A stretch of 64,000 nucleotides of DNA from Streptomyces luteolus (GTDB taxonomy: Bacteria > Actinomycetota > Actinomycetes > Streptomycetales > Streptomycetaceae): contig NZ_JASCIS010000001.1 of NCBI RefSeq assembly GCF_029968015.1, positions 186,001-250,000 of the forward strand. Reading direction: 5' to 3'. Numbering within the stretch: position 1 is the stretch's first letter; every line of letters begins with the position of its first letter. The position numbers and the translations under genes were made by a program. Below the pieces are notes generated by a model. The model made no database searches. It saw only the letters and a list, made by a program, of their open reading frames with translations, and was not told the DNA's origin. Of this stretch, positions 34,840 to 43,764 are shown one piece after another.

Positions 34840-36096
34840 ATGCGGAAGATACTCATCGCCGGAGCCGGCCAGTCCGGTCTCCAACTCGCCCTGGGACTCC
34901 AGGCGCAGGGCTACGAGGTCACCCTCATGTCCCACCGCACCGCCGACGAGATCCGGGCGGGCCGTGTCATGTCGACCCAGGCCCTCTTCCACACGGCCCT
35001 GCGGCACGAGCGGGACCTGAAGCTGAACTTCTGGGAGTCCCCGGCCCCGGACATCGAGGCGCTCGGCGTCACCGTCGCCGCCCCCGACAGCCACGACCCC
35101 GGACCCGCCCACCGTGCCGTCGACTGGCTCGGCCCGCTCGACGGCGCCGCGCAGTCCGTCGACCAGCGCGTGAAGATCGCGGGCTGGCTGGACACCTTCG
35201 CGCAGCGCGGCGGCCAGCTGGTCATCCACGGCGCCACCGTCGGCGACCTCGACTACTTCTCCCGCCTGTACGACCTGGTCCTGGTCGCCTCGGGCAAGGG
35301 CGAGCTCGTCGACCTCTTCGACCGCGACCCGGCCCGCTCCCCGTACACCAGGCCGCAGCGCTCCCTCGCCGCCTCGTACGTGCACGGCCTCGGCCCGCGT
35401 CCGGACGGGCCCGACACCGGGCAGGTCAGGCTCACGATGGTGCCGGGCGTCGGCGAGCTCATCGTCATGCCGACGCTGACCACCTCGGGCCGCGCCGACA
35501 TCCTGTTCTGGGAGGGCGTGCCGGGCGGCCCGGTCGACGCGTTCCGCGGCGTCGCCGACCCGGCCGAGCACCTCGCCCTGACGCTGTCCCTGATGGAGCG
35601 CCACACGCCCTGGGAGTACGCGCGCGCCACCAAGGCCGAACTCACGGACAGCGGCGGCACGTTGGCGGGCCGCTACCCGCCCGTCGTACGCAACCCCGTC
35701 GCCATGCTGCCCTCCGGCGGCCTGGTCCTGGGCGTCGGCGACGCCGTGGTCACCAACGACCCGCTCACCGGCCAGGGCGCCAACTCGGCCGCCAAGTGCG
35801 CCGCCACGTATCTCGCCTCGATCCTGGAACACGGCGACAAGCCGTTCGACGAGGCCTGGATGCGCACGACGTTCGCCCGCTACTGGGAGCCCGTGGGCCG
35901 GCCCACCACGCGCTGGACCAACACGATGCTGGCCCCGCTGCCGGCCCACACGATCTCCCTCCTCGCCACGGCCGCGGACCACCCCGAAGTGGCCCACCGC
36001 ATCGCCAACGGCTTCGACGACCCGTCGGACTTCGAGGACTACTTCTACGACCCGGAGGACACGGAACGGTACTTGGCGTCGCAGACCGGCTTTTAG
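34840..36096 (+). CDS. FAD-dependent styrene/indole monooxygenase-like protein
   Basis: 418 residues. The N-terminal dinucleotide fold KILIAGAGQSGLQLALGLQA and the StyA-like segment SHRTADEIRAGRVMSTQALF, with later FAD-contact motif VLGVGDAVVTNDPLTGQGAN. Family members epoxidise styrene or indole using reduced FAD from a separate reductase; no reductase gene is adjacent. It starts 56 bp after cvnD and probably belongs to the conservon operon, where accessory oxidases such as P450s are known. Substrate unknown. Two adjacent Arg/Asp residues in ARSPYTRPQRSLAAS look conserved. Confidence 0.88.
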   Translation: MRKILIAGAGQSGLQLALGLQAQGYEVTLMSHRTADEIRAGRVMSTQALFHTALRHERDLKLNFWESPAPDIEALGVTVAAPDSHDPGPAHRAVDWLGPLDGAAQSVDQRVKIAGWLDTFAQRGGQLVIHGATVGDLDYFSRLYDLVLVASGKGELVDLFDRDPARSPYTRPQRSLAASYVHGLGPRPDGPDTGQVRLTMVPGVGELIVMPTLTTSGRADILFWEGVPGGPVDAFRGVADPAEHLALTLSLMERHTPWEYARATKAELTDSGGTLAGRYPPVVRNPVAMLPSGGLVLGVGDAVVTNDPLTGQGANSAAKCAATYLASILEHGDKPFDEAWMRTTFARYWEPVGRPTTRWTNTMLAPLPAHTISLLATAADHPEVAHRIANGFDDPSDFEDYFYDPEDTERYLASQTGF

Positions 36097-36122
36097 GGGC
36101 GGGGCGGGGAGCAAGTCCGACG

Positions 36123-37283
36123 CTATCCCTCTCCGGGCCCCCTCACCGACCCGTATCCCAGATCCGACCCCTCCGTCGCACCTTCCGGCAGCCGGGGCGG
36201 GCGGTACTCGGACAAGGGGCGCCCACCCGGATCCGGGCGTACCGCTCCGAGCAGCGGGTTCGCCGCGATCGGGGAGACCTTGACGCGGGAGCCGGGGCGC
36301 GGGGCCTGCACGACCCTGCCCTCGCCCAGGTAGAGGGCGACATGCGTGGCCTCGGGGAAGTACACGACCAGATCGCCGGGCCGCAGCCGATGCAGCGGGA
36401 CCCGCTCCAACTGCTCCCACTGCTCCTGCGAGGTGCGCGGGATGTCCCGGCCCGCGCGCTGCCAGGCCCGCGAGGTGAGCCCCGAGCAGTCGAAGGACTT
36501 CGGCCCCTCGGCGCCCCACACGTACGGCTTGCCGATCTGCTTCACCGCGTACCGGATCGCGGCGGCGCCCGCCTTCGAGGGGGCGCGGGTGCGTGCCGGT
36601 GCGCCGGGCGGGCCGCCGAGTGCGCCGGAGCCGAGGAAGTCGCGCTGGGCGTCGGCGGTGCCCCGCTCCTCCAGGCGGCGCAGCGCGTCCAGCTCGTCGG
36701 CGGTGAGGTCGGCGAGCATCTCCTCGACGTCCTTGAGGCGCCGCGTCACCTCGTCCCGGTCCTGCTTCTGCCGTACGGCCAGGGCGACTTGGGCGTCCAG
36801 GGCCTTCCGGGAGCGGGCGGCGAGCGCGTCGGCCTTCTTCTCCCGGTCGACGAGCCGCTCGACCGTCTCGACGCGTTCGGCCGCCAGGCGTCGCACCACG
36901 TGACCCTGGTCGAGGGCGCGGCGCGGGTCGCGGGCGAGCAGCAGCTTCAGATACGGGGACAGCTCGCTCTCGCCCTGGTACTGCCGGCGCGCGAGGCGGC
37001 CGGCGGCGGCGCGGCTGTCGTGCAGGGCGGTACGCGACTTCGTCAGCTCCGCGCCCAGCTTCTTCACCTCCGCGCGCTGCTTCTTGAGCTTCTCCGCGGT
37101 GGCGTTGTACGTCTCGGTGGCCTGCTCCGTCTTGCGGTACAGCTCCTGGAGGTCCGCGAGGAGCCCCGCGACGGAACCTTCCTCGGGGCCGGGTCCCGGG
37201 GCGGCCGTGGCCTGGGGCCCACTCACCAGGCCCGCCACCGCCGCCGCGGCGCAGACGGCCCTGCCGATGCACTTGGCTGACAC
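36123..37283 (-). CDS. Secreted NlpC/P60 peptidoglycan hydrolase with coiled-coil N-terminus
   Basis: 386 residues. A Sec signal peptide (AVCAAAAVAGLVSGPQATAA) precedes a long coiled coil (~35-215; ATAEKLKKQRAEVKKLGAEL), as in RipA/PcsB-like hydrolases. The C-terminal NlpC/P60 domain has catalytic Cys in KSFDCSGLTSRAW, His in EATHVALYLG, and RPGDLVVYF. It cleaves D-Glu-meso-DAP-type bonds in peptidoglycan stems. GTG 37283 is chosen for the excellent ribosome site GGAGGTGA seven bases upstream. An interspersed repeat lies upstream; no c-di-AMP riboswitch was recognisable. Confidence 0.92.
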   Translation of the reverse strand: MSAKCIGRAVCAAAAVAGLVSGPQATAAPGPGPEEGSVAGLLADLQELYRKTEQATETYNATAEKLKKQRAEVKKLGAELTKSRTALHDSRAAAGRLARRQYQGESELSPYLKLLLARDPRRALDQGHVVRRLAAERVETVERLVDREKKADALAARSRKALDAQVALAVRQKQDRDEVTRRLKDVEEMLADLTADELDALRRLEERGTADAQRDFLGSGALGGPPGAPARTRAPSKAGAAAIRYAVKQIGKPYVWGAEGPKSFDCSGLTSRAWQRAGRDIPRTSQEQWEQLERVPLHRLRPGDLVVYFPEATHVALYLGEGRVVQAPRPGSRVKVSPIAANPLLGAVRPDPGGRPLSEYRPPRLPEGATEGSDLGYGSVRGPGEG

Positions 37284-37375
37284 ACCATCACCTCCGCGGT
37301 GAGCATGCGGTGGTGGTGCTCGGTGCACCTGGCGGGTGGGGCTTGGTGGCGGTATCGGGTCACCCGTCCCGGGTG

Positions 37376-37482
37376 TGTCTTCCCCTCCCCGCCCCTTCCC
37401 GAAATCCTGCGGAGCTTCGGGGCTCCGCCCCAGACCCCGCTCCTCAAACGCCGGAGGGGCTGAAATTCAGCCCCTCCGGCGA
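37376..37482. repeat. Interspersed repeat, partial copy (copy D)
   Basis: It starts with the left terminal sequence CTTCCCCTCCCCGCCCCTTC of the MITE-like copies, continues with CTTCGGGGCTCCGCCCC, and ends with the perfect palindrome CGCCGGAGGGGCTGAA-a-TTCAGCCCCTCCGGCG (37449-37481). The right terminal repeat is missing. It abuts the stop codon of the next gene within 6 bp and may terminate transcription. Confidence 0.75.
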
Positions 37483-37486
37483 ACGT

Positions 37487-37753
37487 TCAGCCGCGCTTGG
37501 ACCACGGCCACTTGAGCCCGCCGGAACCCCGCCCCTCCGGGTCGTACACGTACTTCCAGCCCCGCGGAACACCGAGCCGCCGGCTGAACCCCGCGGCCTC
37601 GCGCCGGTACACCAGCACCGTCGGGGGCCCACCCCCCGCCTCCGGCACCGGAACCTCGTACAGCTTCGGCGGCTGGCCGGTCGGACCGAGCAGGATGGGA
37701 AGGGTCCGGCCGTCCAGGGGGCCGCCCTCGAAGGGGATGTCCTCGCTTCTCAC
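37487..37753 (-). CDS. Conserved hypothetical protein
   Basis: 88 residues from a GTG start: RSEDIPFEGGPLDGRTLPIL, YEVPVPEAGGGPPTVLVYRR, then GWKYVYDPEG. Gly/Pro-rich, no signal peptide or membrane segment. The sequence has the look of a small phage- or plasmid-type or actinomycete-conserved protein; I do not know its function. It starts 10 bp before the TetR stop on the same strand. Confidence 0.7.
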   Translation of the reverse strand: MRSEDIPFEGGPLDGRTLPILLGPTGQPPKLYEVPVPEAGGGPPTVLVYRREAAGFSRRLGVPRGWKYVYDPEGRGSGGLKWPWSKRG

Positions 37754-37763
37754 GCGACCAGTC

Positions 37764-38501
37764 TCACAGCAGGCGTGCCGCGTCGCTCACCACGGGCAGC
37801 ACCCGCCCGGCCAGCGAGGCGGCGACACCGTCGGGCTCCTCCAGTTCCAGCGCGGCGCGCAGCACCTCCGCGGTCTGCGGATCGGAGGCGGCCGTGGCGG
37901 TCGTCACGGCGAGGAAGTGGTCGAGCAGCCAGTCCCGCAGCTCCTCCATCGGCGGCTGCTTGCCCTCGTCCAGCCAGATCAGGGAGGCGGCCTCGACGGC
38001 GGAGATCCAGGTACGCACCATCAGATGCAGCCGCGGCCCGGGCTCCGTGACCGGCAGATGGGCCAGGATCCGCGCGGCCGCGACCGCCCTGACCTCGTCC
38101 ACGATGGCGCTCGTGCGCGACGTGGAGACGACACTGCCGCCCTGAAGCAGCGCGCTGAACCCGGTGTCGTGCTCGTTCACGAACGCGAGGTACCGGGTCA
38201 GGGCGCGGGCGAGCCGGGCGGTGAGCGGTCCGTGCGTGGGCTCGTCGAAGCACTGCTCCAGGGCGTCGGCGGCGGTGCGCAGGGCGGCCTCGTACAACTG
38301 CTGCTTGCCGCCCGGGAAGTACCGGTAGACCAGCGGCCTGGACACGCCCGCCGCCTCGGCGACGTCGTCCAGGGAGACCTCCTCCGGCGCGCTGTGCGCG
38401 AAGAGGGACAGCGCGGCGTCGAGGAGCTGGCTGCGCCGCTCCTCCACGCTGAGCCGTCGGTAGGCGGGGGTCGTTGCGCGCGGGGTGGCTGCCGGGGACA
38501 T
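37764..38501 (-). CDS. TetR family transcriptional regulator
   Basis: 245 residues. The N-terminal helix-turn-helix RRSQLLDAALSLFAHSAPEE, VSLDDVAEAAGVSRPLVYRYFPG is a textbook TetR DNA-binding domain; the rest is a helical ligand domain. ATG 38501 (MSPAATP) begins the coding run; the same frame stays open upstream by chance into the antisense of the oxygenase gene. It lies downstream of the AurF-like gene on the same strand and probably controls it through the palindrome at 39627-39649 (inference). Confidence 0.92.
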   Translation of the reverse strand: MSPAATPRATTPAYRRLSVEERRSQLLDAALSLFAHSAPEEVSLDDVAEAAGVSRPLVYRYFPGGKQQLYEAALRTAADALEQCFDEPTHGPLTARLARALTRYLAFVNEHDTGFSALLQGGSVVSTSRTSAIVDEVRAVAAARILAHLPVTEPGPRLHLMVRTWISAVEAASLIWLDEGKQPPMEELRDWLLDHFLAVTTATAASDPQTAEVLRAALELEEPDGVAASLAGRVLPVVSDAARLL

Positions 38502-38638
38502 GCCCGCAGGGTATCCGCTCCGCTGGGTGGGCCCGCGAGTTGTTCTTGCCGTCGTCCTGCGCACTGTCGATCGCCCTGCGGGCTCGTCCTCAAACTCCCC
38601 CAGCCTTCGGCCGGGAGGTGCCCCAGACGGGCTGGATT

Positions 38639-39589
38639 TCACGCCAGCAGCCCCGAGCTTCGCCACAGCCTCCGCCCCACCCCCCGGAGTACGCCGATGT
38701 CGTCCAGGAAGTCCGTCAGCCGCCGCGCGCCCGTGCGCATCACCTCGCGGCGGTGGGCGCTGGCCCTGACCTGGGCGAGGGCCTCGCGCCGGTTCAGGCC
38801 GACGTTCTCGTACACCTGCGGGTTGACCAGCGCCAGCGAGAAGACGCGGGCCGCCTCGCCGGAGGAGATCCGGGTGAACTCCCGCTCCCACAGCGGTGCG
38901 GTGATCATCTGGCGGCGCAACTCCTCGCGGGCGTACCGCACATGACGCGCCTCCTCGACCACATGGATGCGGGTCACGCCGCGTACCAGGGGCTGGACGC
39001 GCTCGTCCGGGAAGGTCAGGCGCTGCATCCAGTCCAGGATCTCCTCGCCGAGCAGGGTCGCCGTGAACGAACCCGGGGTCGTGGAGACGGTCTTGAGGAC
39101 GCGGGCCAGATTGTGCTGGAACCACGTGACCTGGTACATCGGCGCGCCACCCCGCTTGATCATGCGGGCGAACATCATGGAGTGCCGGCACTCGTCCGCG
39201 ATCTCGGTGAGCGCGTACCGCACATGGCTGCTGCCGAGGGGCTTGTCGTAGATGTGCCGGACGAGCAGCTGCATCAGGATGATCTCGAACCAGACGCCGA
39301 TCGAGGCGAGCGCGGCCGCCTCGTGCCGGGCCAGGTCCATCCGCTGCTCCTCCGGCATCCGGTGCCACAGCGGGGTGTCGTAGAGGGAGACCAGCTCCGG
39401 CGGCCAGAACCACTTGTCCGGCGCGAGCGGGGCGTCCCAGTCGAGTTCGGTGTCGGGGTCGTACGAGTGCTTGGCCGAGGACTCCAGGAGGCGTTCGGCC
39501 ACCTGCTCGCGGCCCTTGAGCAGGCCGAGGGCGTCCCGCATCCGCCGCAGCGCGAGATCCTCGGCGGTTTCGGTGGTGGTCGTGGTCAT
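38639..39589 (-). CDS. AurF-like diiron N-oxygenase
   Basis: 316 residues with the AurF-type diiron ligand pattern: HEAAALASIGVWFEII, YALTEIADECRHSMMFARMI (ExxxxH), LLGEEILDWMQ, and HVVEEARHVRYAREELRR (ExxRH). AurF-type enzymes oxidise aromatic amines to nitro groups or perform related oxygenations; the substrate here is unknown. Start 39589 has a good ribosome site (GGAGGGAAGCG). Divergent from a second diiron-type gene and followed by a TetR regulator. Confidence 0.88.
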   Translation of the reverse strand: MTTTTTETAEDLALRRMRDALGLLKGREQVAERLLESSAKHSYDPDTELDWDAPLAPDKWFWPPELVSLYDTPLWHRMPEEQRMDLARHEAAALASIGVWFEIILMQLLVRHIYDKPLGSSHVRYALTEIADECRHSMMFARMIKRGGAPMYQVTWFQHNLARVLKTVSTTPGSFTATLLGEEILDWMQRLTFPDERVQPLVRGVTRIHVVEEARHVRYAREELRRQMITAPLWEREFTRISSGEAARVFSLALVNPQVYENVGLNRREALAQVRASAHRREVMRTGARRLTDFLDDIGVLRGVGRRLWRSSGLLA

Positions 39590-39626
39590 CGCTTCCCTCC
39601 CTGGCCGGGTTGCCCTCCGGCTATGA

Positions 39627-39649
39627 GACTGCTTGTCAGTAAGGCAGTC
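39627..39649. promoter_or_regulatory. Candidate TetR operator between divergent diiron-oxygenase genes
   Basis: GACTGCTTGTCAGTAAGGCAGTC: outer arms GACTGC/GCAGTC are a perfect dyad, and the core resembles TetR-type TTACTGACAAG sites. It lies 38 bp upstream of the AurF-like start and about 100 bp upstream of the ferritin-like start. Confidence 0.65.
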
Positions 39650-39749
39650 AATCCCTCCCGCGCGACTTGTTGACCCCATGTCTCATACGTGTGAGCCTGC
39701 CAACGACCCTGTCCCGTACGGCAGTTCGCTAGGCGATGGAGGCGTAGGG

Positions 39750-40871
39750 GTGTCGACGCAGGAGCTCTACAGCAAGGACCCGGGCGAGCCGCTCTGGCAG
39801 GTCCCGGCGACCGGATCGGCCCGCTTCAGCTGGGAGGCCATGTTTGTCGGCCAGAAGAATGGCAACGGCCGCGAACGTCTCCTCGCCCTCTACCAGAAGG
39901 GCAAGGACAAGCAGTGGGACGGCGCCAAGCGGATCGACTGGGACCTGGAGGTCGACCCGCACAACCCGCTCGGCACCCCCGACGAGGCGCTCACGCTCTA
40001 CGGCACCCGGCACTGGTCGAAGATGACCGACAAGGACAAGGGCGAGTTGCGCCGGCACTACGCGTCCTGGCAGTTCAGCCAGTTCCTGCACGGCGAGCAG
40101 GGCGCGATGGTGTGCGCGGCCCGCATCGTCGAGTCCGTGCCCGACCTGGACGCCAAGTTCTACTCGGCGACCCAGACGATGGACGAGGCCCGGCACGCGG
40201 AGATCTTCGGACGGTTCCTGCACGAGAAGGTCGGGATGCTCTACCCGATCAACGACAACCTGCAGTCGCTGCTCGGCGACACCCTGCGCGACTCCCGCTG
40301 GGACATGCCGTACCTCGGCATGCAGGTCCTCATCGAGGGACTGGCGCTCGCCGCGTTCGGCATGATCCGCGACACCACGGACAAGCCGCTGCCGAAGCAG
40401 ATCCTGGCGTACGTGATGCAGGACGAGGCCCGGCACGTGGCGTTCGGGCGGATGGCGCTTCGCGACTACTACAAACAGCTCACCGAGGCCGAACTGCGCG
40501 AGCGCGAGGAGTTCGTCATCGAGGGCTGCTACCTGATGCGCGACCGGCTGCGCGGCGTGGAGGTCCTGGAGAACCTGGGCATCCCCAAGCAGGAGGCCGA
40601 CGAGTACAGCGAGAACTCCGAATACCTCGCGCTCTTCCGCCAGTTGCTGTTCTCCCGCATCGTCCCGTGCGTACGCGACATCGGCCTGTGGGGCAAACGG
40701 CTGCAGGAGGCGTACGTCGACATGGGCGTCTTCGAGATGGGCAACGCCAACCTCGACCAACTGATGGCCCAGGACGAGGAGATCGCCGAGAAACTGGACG
40801 CGGAACGCTTCGCGGCGGAGGAGGCGGAACGGGTCGCGGAGGTGGAGGAGGCGATCGAGGCGGGGGCCTGA
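39750..40871 (+). CDS. Ferritin-like diiron domain protein (R2/oxygenase-like)
   Basis: 373 residues from GTG 39750. The diiron motifs are HGEQGAMVCAARIVESVPDL, SATQTMDEARHAEIFGRFLH and YVMQDEARHVAFGRMALRDY, i.e. two ExxH helix pairs as in ribonucleotide-reductase-R2-like and fatty-acid-desaturase-like carboxylate diiron proteins. GTG 39750 is chosen for GGAGG eight bases upstream; ATG 39678, in frame, lacks a ribosome site. The C-terminus is a charged helix (AERFAAEEAERVAEVEEAIE). Function unknown; arrangement suggests coregulation with the divergent AurF-like gene. Confidence 0.87.
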   Translation: MSTQELYSKDPGEPLWQVPATGSARFSWEAMFVGQKNGNGRERLLALYQKGKDKQWDGAKRIDWDLEVDPHNPLGTPDEALTLYGTRHWSKMTDKDKGELRRHYASWQFSQFLHGEQGAMVCAARIVESVPDLDAKFYSATQTMDEARHAEIFGRFLHEKVGMLYPINDNLQSLLGDTLRDSRWDMPYLGMQVLIEGLALAAFGMIRDTTDKPLPKQILAYVMQDEARHVAFGRMALRDYYKQLTEAELREREEFVIEGCYLMRDRLRGVEVLENLGIPKQEADEYSENSEYLALFRQLLFSRIVPCVRDIGLWGKRLQEAYVDMGVFEMGNANLDQLMAQDEEIAEKLDAERFAAEEAERVAEVEEAIEAGA

Positions 40872-40909
40872 CCGTCGGCGTCACGGCGCGGCCACGTACT
40901 GTGCCGGTC

Positions 40910-41761
40910 ATGTCAACGCCGCAGCCACCACAGGCCGGGGGATACGGTCAGGCAGGCCCTTACGGTCAACAGCCGCCGCCCCCGCAGCACTACGCCCAGC
41001 CGTACCCGCAGCAGTACCCGCCGCACCAGCCCCCACCCGGCCCGTACGGCCAAGGCCCCTACCCGCCTCCGGGCCCCGGCGGCTGGGGCGGGCCGCCGCC
41101 GCCTCCGCCGCGGAAGAACGCCGCGGCCACGGTCTGGGGCGGGCTCGGCATCGCCTTCGCGATCGTCGTGGGCCTCGTGCTGTTCTCGATGTGGGGCAAC
41201 CGGGACTCGGGCGGCTCGTCCACGAGTTCGGACTCCTTCCCGCCGGCCGAGTACAAGCTGACCCTCCCGAAGTCCCTGCTCGACGGTGAGTACGAGCTGG
41301 CCTCCGACCTCTCCCACAAGGGGCCGCAGGACGACGGCTCTTGGGACGAGTCGTACGCCAAGGACTTCACGCCCGTGGTCGGGCAGTACGCAGGTGCGGA
41401 CGGTGCCGCCTCGGGCAAGGCGCTGATCGTCTCCGGCTCGTATGCGCGCATCAATGACCACGACCGCCTCCGCAGGAGCCTGATGGAGGGTGCGGCCGAG
41501 GGGGAGGGCGTGACGGTCGCCGTCCCCGCCGAGGACGTCGTGACCGACGGTGAGATCCTGCGCTGTCAGGTCCTCACGACGGACCAGGCCGGGACCACGA
41601 CCGCCATGCCCACCTGCGCCTGGGCGGACGACAACACAGGCGCCGTCGTCGGTATCGTCGACCCGGCCACCGCCACCCAGGACCCCGAGTCGATCGACCT
41701 GAAGGAGGCGGCCGCCACCACCCTGAAGATCCGCGAGGAGATGCGCGAACCTCTCAACTGA
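40910..41761 (+). CDS. Pro/Gly/Gln-rich single-pass membrane protein
   Basis: 283 residues. The N-terminal ~70 are a Pro/Gln/Tyr/Gly-rich cytoplasmic tail (GPYGQGPYPPPGPGGWGG), then a membrane segment TVWGGLGIAFAIVVGLVLFS (~75-97) and an extracellular domain of ~185 residues (PAEYKLTLPKSLLDGEYELA). This architecture is common in actinomycete envelope proteins of unknown role. It ends overlapping the convergent DUF3291 gene by 8 bp. Confidence 0.82.
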   Translation: MSTPQPPQAGGYGQAGPYGQQPPPPQHYAQPYPQQYPPHQPPPGPYGQGPYPPPGPGGWGGPPPPPPRKNAAATVWGGLGIAFAIVVGLVLFSMWGNRDSGGSSTSSDSFPPAEYKLTLPKSLLDGEYELASDLSHKGPQDDGSWDESYAKDFTPVVGQYAGADGAASGKALIVSGSYARINDHDRLRRSLMEGAAEGEGVTVAVPAEDVVTDGEILRCQVLTTDQAGTTTAMPTCAWADDNTGAVVGIVDPATATQDPESIDLKEAAATTLKIREEMREPLN

Positions 41762-42257
41762 CCTGTTGGGAAGCCGCGTTCTCCGAGGTCTCAGGCGGGA
41801 ACGCCGTACGCAGAGTGAACGCGTACGGCGTAGGCCCCTCCGCGCGGAGGCGGAGCAGTCGCTCCTCCGCCTCCGCGACCGTCGGACGGTGGCCCGCCGG
41901 GACCCACCACAGGGTCGTCATCGCCTCGGCGACCCGCTCGAACCACTCGAAGCGCCGGGAGAGCAGTTCGCGGTGCTGCCCCTGGTACATGAAGGCCGTG
42001 AGCGCGTTCGTGTCCCGCCACACCGACATGTTCACGATCAGCCAGGAGTCCCCGAACACCGGCACGTCCGTCGCGTTGCCCGACTCGCTCCGCAGCCGCC
42101 ACACGAACCCGTCCGCCGCGTCCGCGACCGCGTTCACCGGGTCGAGCGCGTCTACGAAGTCCTTCAACTCCGGTGCGTCCAGCGGGTACTTGAGACGGGC
42201 GATGTTGACCTGGGCGAGTTCGTACGCGGTCTCGGGTGCGAAGGAATCCTTGGGCAT
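41754..42257 (-). CDS. DUF3291 family protein
   Basis: 167 residues: YELAQVNIARLKYPLDAPEL, FVDALDPVNAVADAADGFVW, then FGDSWLIVNMSVWRDTNALT and a C-terminal TLWWVPAGHRPTVAEAEERL. This is the ABM-like fold of DUF3291 proteins, related to small monooxygenase/antibiotic biosynthesis folds, but no catalytic residue is established. Single gene, convergent and slightly overlapping with the neighbour. Confidence 0.88.
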   Translation of the reverse strand: MPKDSFAPETAYELAQVNIARLKYPLDAPELKDFVDALDPVNAVADAADGFVWRLRSESGNATDVPVFGDSWLIVNMSVWRDTNALTAFMYQGQHRELLSRRFEWFERVAEAMTTLWWVPAGHRPTVAEAEERLLRLRAEGPTPYAFTLRTAFPPETSENAASQQVS

Positions 42258-42300
42258 GGGCGCACCTTAGGCACGACGGGCGGGCGCGCCCAGACCCGTC

Positions 42301-43758
42301 TCACAACGCGAGCGCCGCCTTCATCACGGCCCGCGCGATCGGTGCCGCGCTGCCGCCGCCGCTGATGTCGTCCCGGTCCGCCGCCGCCTCCTCCACGACC
42401 ACCGCGACCGCGACCCCGGGCTGCGGCTCGCCCTCGGCCTGGGCCCAGGAGATGAACCAGGCGTACGGCAGGCCCGCATTGCCGATGCCGTGCTGGGCGG
42501 TGCCGGTCTTCCCGCCGACCGTGGCCCCCTTGATCGCCGCGTTCGACCCGGTGCCCTCCTCGACCACGCCCACCATCAGCTCGCGAAGGAGCGAGGCCGT
42601 GCCCGGGTTGAAGGTCTGGCGCAGCGAGGTGGGGTGCGTGCTGGACAGGACGCGGCCATGGGCGTCGGTCGTACGGTCCACCAGGTGCGGCGCCTTGAGG
42701 TCCCCGTTGTTGGCCACCGCCCCGGCCACCATCGCCATCTGCAGCGGCGTCGCCGTCGTGTCGTACTGCCCGATCGCGGAGAGCGCGACGCTCGACGGCT
42801 CCATCTCCCGGTTGACGTTGCTCTTCGCGACCCGCGCCGGGATCCGCAGGTCGGCGTCGTTGAAGCCGAACCGCTCGGCCGTCCCGACCAGGCCGTCCAG
42901 GCCGACCCGCGCGCCCAGGTTGGCGAAGACCGTGTTGCAGGACCACTCGAAGGCATGGCGGAGCGAGGCGTTCTTGCAGCCCTCGACCTCGTTGGTCAGC
43001 TTCGTGGACGTGCCGGGCAGCGTGTACGGGTCGGGGGAGCGGGTCTTCGCGTCCAGGTCCGTGACGACGCCCGCGTCCAGGGCGGCCGCCGCGGTCACCA
43101 CCTTGAACGCCGAACCGGGCGGATAGGTCTGCCGGATGGCCCGGTTGAGCATCGGCCTGCTCGCCGCGTTGTTCAGGGTCGTCCAGTGCCGCGCCTCCGA
43201 GACCCCGTTCCCCGACAGCAGTTCCGGGTCGTACGAGGGGGTGGAGACCAGGGCGAGGATCCGCCCGGTCGTCGGGTCGAGCGCCGCCACCGCGCCCTGC
43301 TGGTCGCCGAGCGCGGAGTAGGCGGCCTTCTGTACGGACGGCGCGATCGTGGTGTGCACGGCCCCGCCCGCGCGCCGCGCCCGTGTCACGTCGTCCACGA
43401 TCGGGAACGGCGCGAGCTGCGGATCGGTGCCGGAGAGCAGCGGGTCGGCGGCGCCCTCCAGGAGGGTCGTGCCGTAGGTCTGCGAGGCATACCCGGTCAC
43501 CGGCGCGTACAACGGGCCGTTCTTGTAGGTCCGTTCGTACCGCAGCTGCTCGCCCGTGTCGACGGAGCCGGTGATCGGCCGCCCGTCCACGTAGATGTCG
43601 CCGCGCTCCTGGCCGTAGCGGGCGATGGTCTGGCGGCGGTTGGCCGGGTTGGCGTCGTACGACTCGGCCTCGAAGACCTGGATGCGGGTGGCGTTCAGGG
43701 CCAGGGCGAGCATCAGGAGCATGCAGAAGGCGGCGGCGCGGCGGATGTGACGGGTCAA
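42301..43758 (-). CDS. Penicillin-binding protein 2 (class B transpeptidase)
   Basis: 485 residues. One N-terminal membrane anchor (AAAFCMLLMLALALNATRIQ), a dimerisation domain, and a transpeptidase with SxxK = Ser216-Lys219 (PPGSAFK), SxN = Ser273-Cys-Asn275 and KTG = 417-419. It crosslinks peptidoglycan together with the FtsW/RodA-type glycosyltransferase encoded just upstream, forming an elongation or sporulation pair. The start is TTG 43758, weakly supported by GGAGAGG; it falls right after a 21-bp repeat that carries the end of the ftsW-like gene. I recall this pair as SCO5301-SCO5302. Confidence 0.94.
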   Translation of the reverse strand: MTRHIRRAAAFCMLLMLALALNATRIQVFEAESYDANPANRRQTIARYGQERGDIYVDGRPITGSVDTGEQLRYERTYKNGPLYAPVTGYASQTYGTTLLEGAADPLLSGTDPQLAPFPIVDDVTRARRAGGAVHTTIAPSVQKAAYSALGDQQGAVAALDPTTGRILALVSTPSYDPELLSGNGVSEARHWTTLNNAASRPMLNRAIRQTYPPGSAFKVVTAAAALDAGVVTDLDAKTRSPDPYTLPGTSTKLTNEVEGCKNASLRHAFEWSCNTVFANLGARVGLDGLVGTAERFGFNDADLRIPARVAKSNVNREMEPSSVALSAIGQYDTTATPLQMAMVAGAVANNGDLKAPHLVDRTTDAHGRVLSSTHPTSLRQTFNPGTASLLRELMVGVVEEGTGSNAAIKGATVGGKTGTAQHGIGNAGLPYAWFISWAQAEGEPQPGVAVAVVVEEAAADRDDISGGGSAAPIARAVMKAALAL

Positions 43759-43764
43759 GCCTCG

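Noticed and set aside
37284..37380. Possible c-di-AMP riboswitch before the NlpC/P60 gene
   Set aside because: Such genes often have one in Streptomyces, but the ~95-bp gap before the repeat element is too short and lacks the conserved pseudo-twofold elements.
38576..38640. Another copy of the MITE-like repeat (CTCAAACTCCCCCAGCCTTC)
   Set aside because: Shares only short common genus-wide words with the other copies; terminal repeats and core palindrome are absent.
37764..39413. TetR reading frame extended ~300 codons upstream
   Set aside because: The extension overlaps the AurF-like gene in another frame and has no homology signal; TetR homology begins just after ATG 38501.
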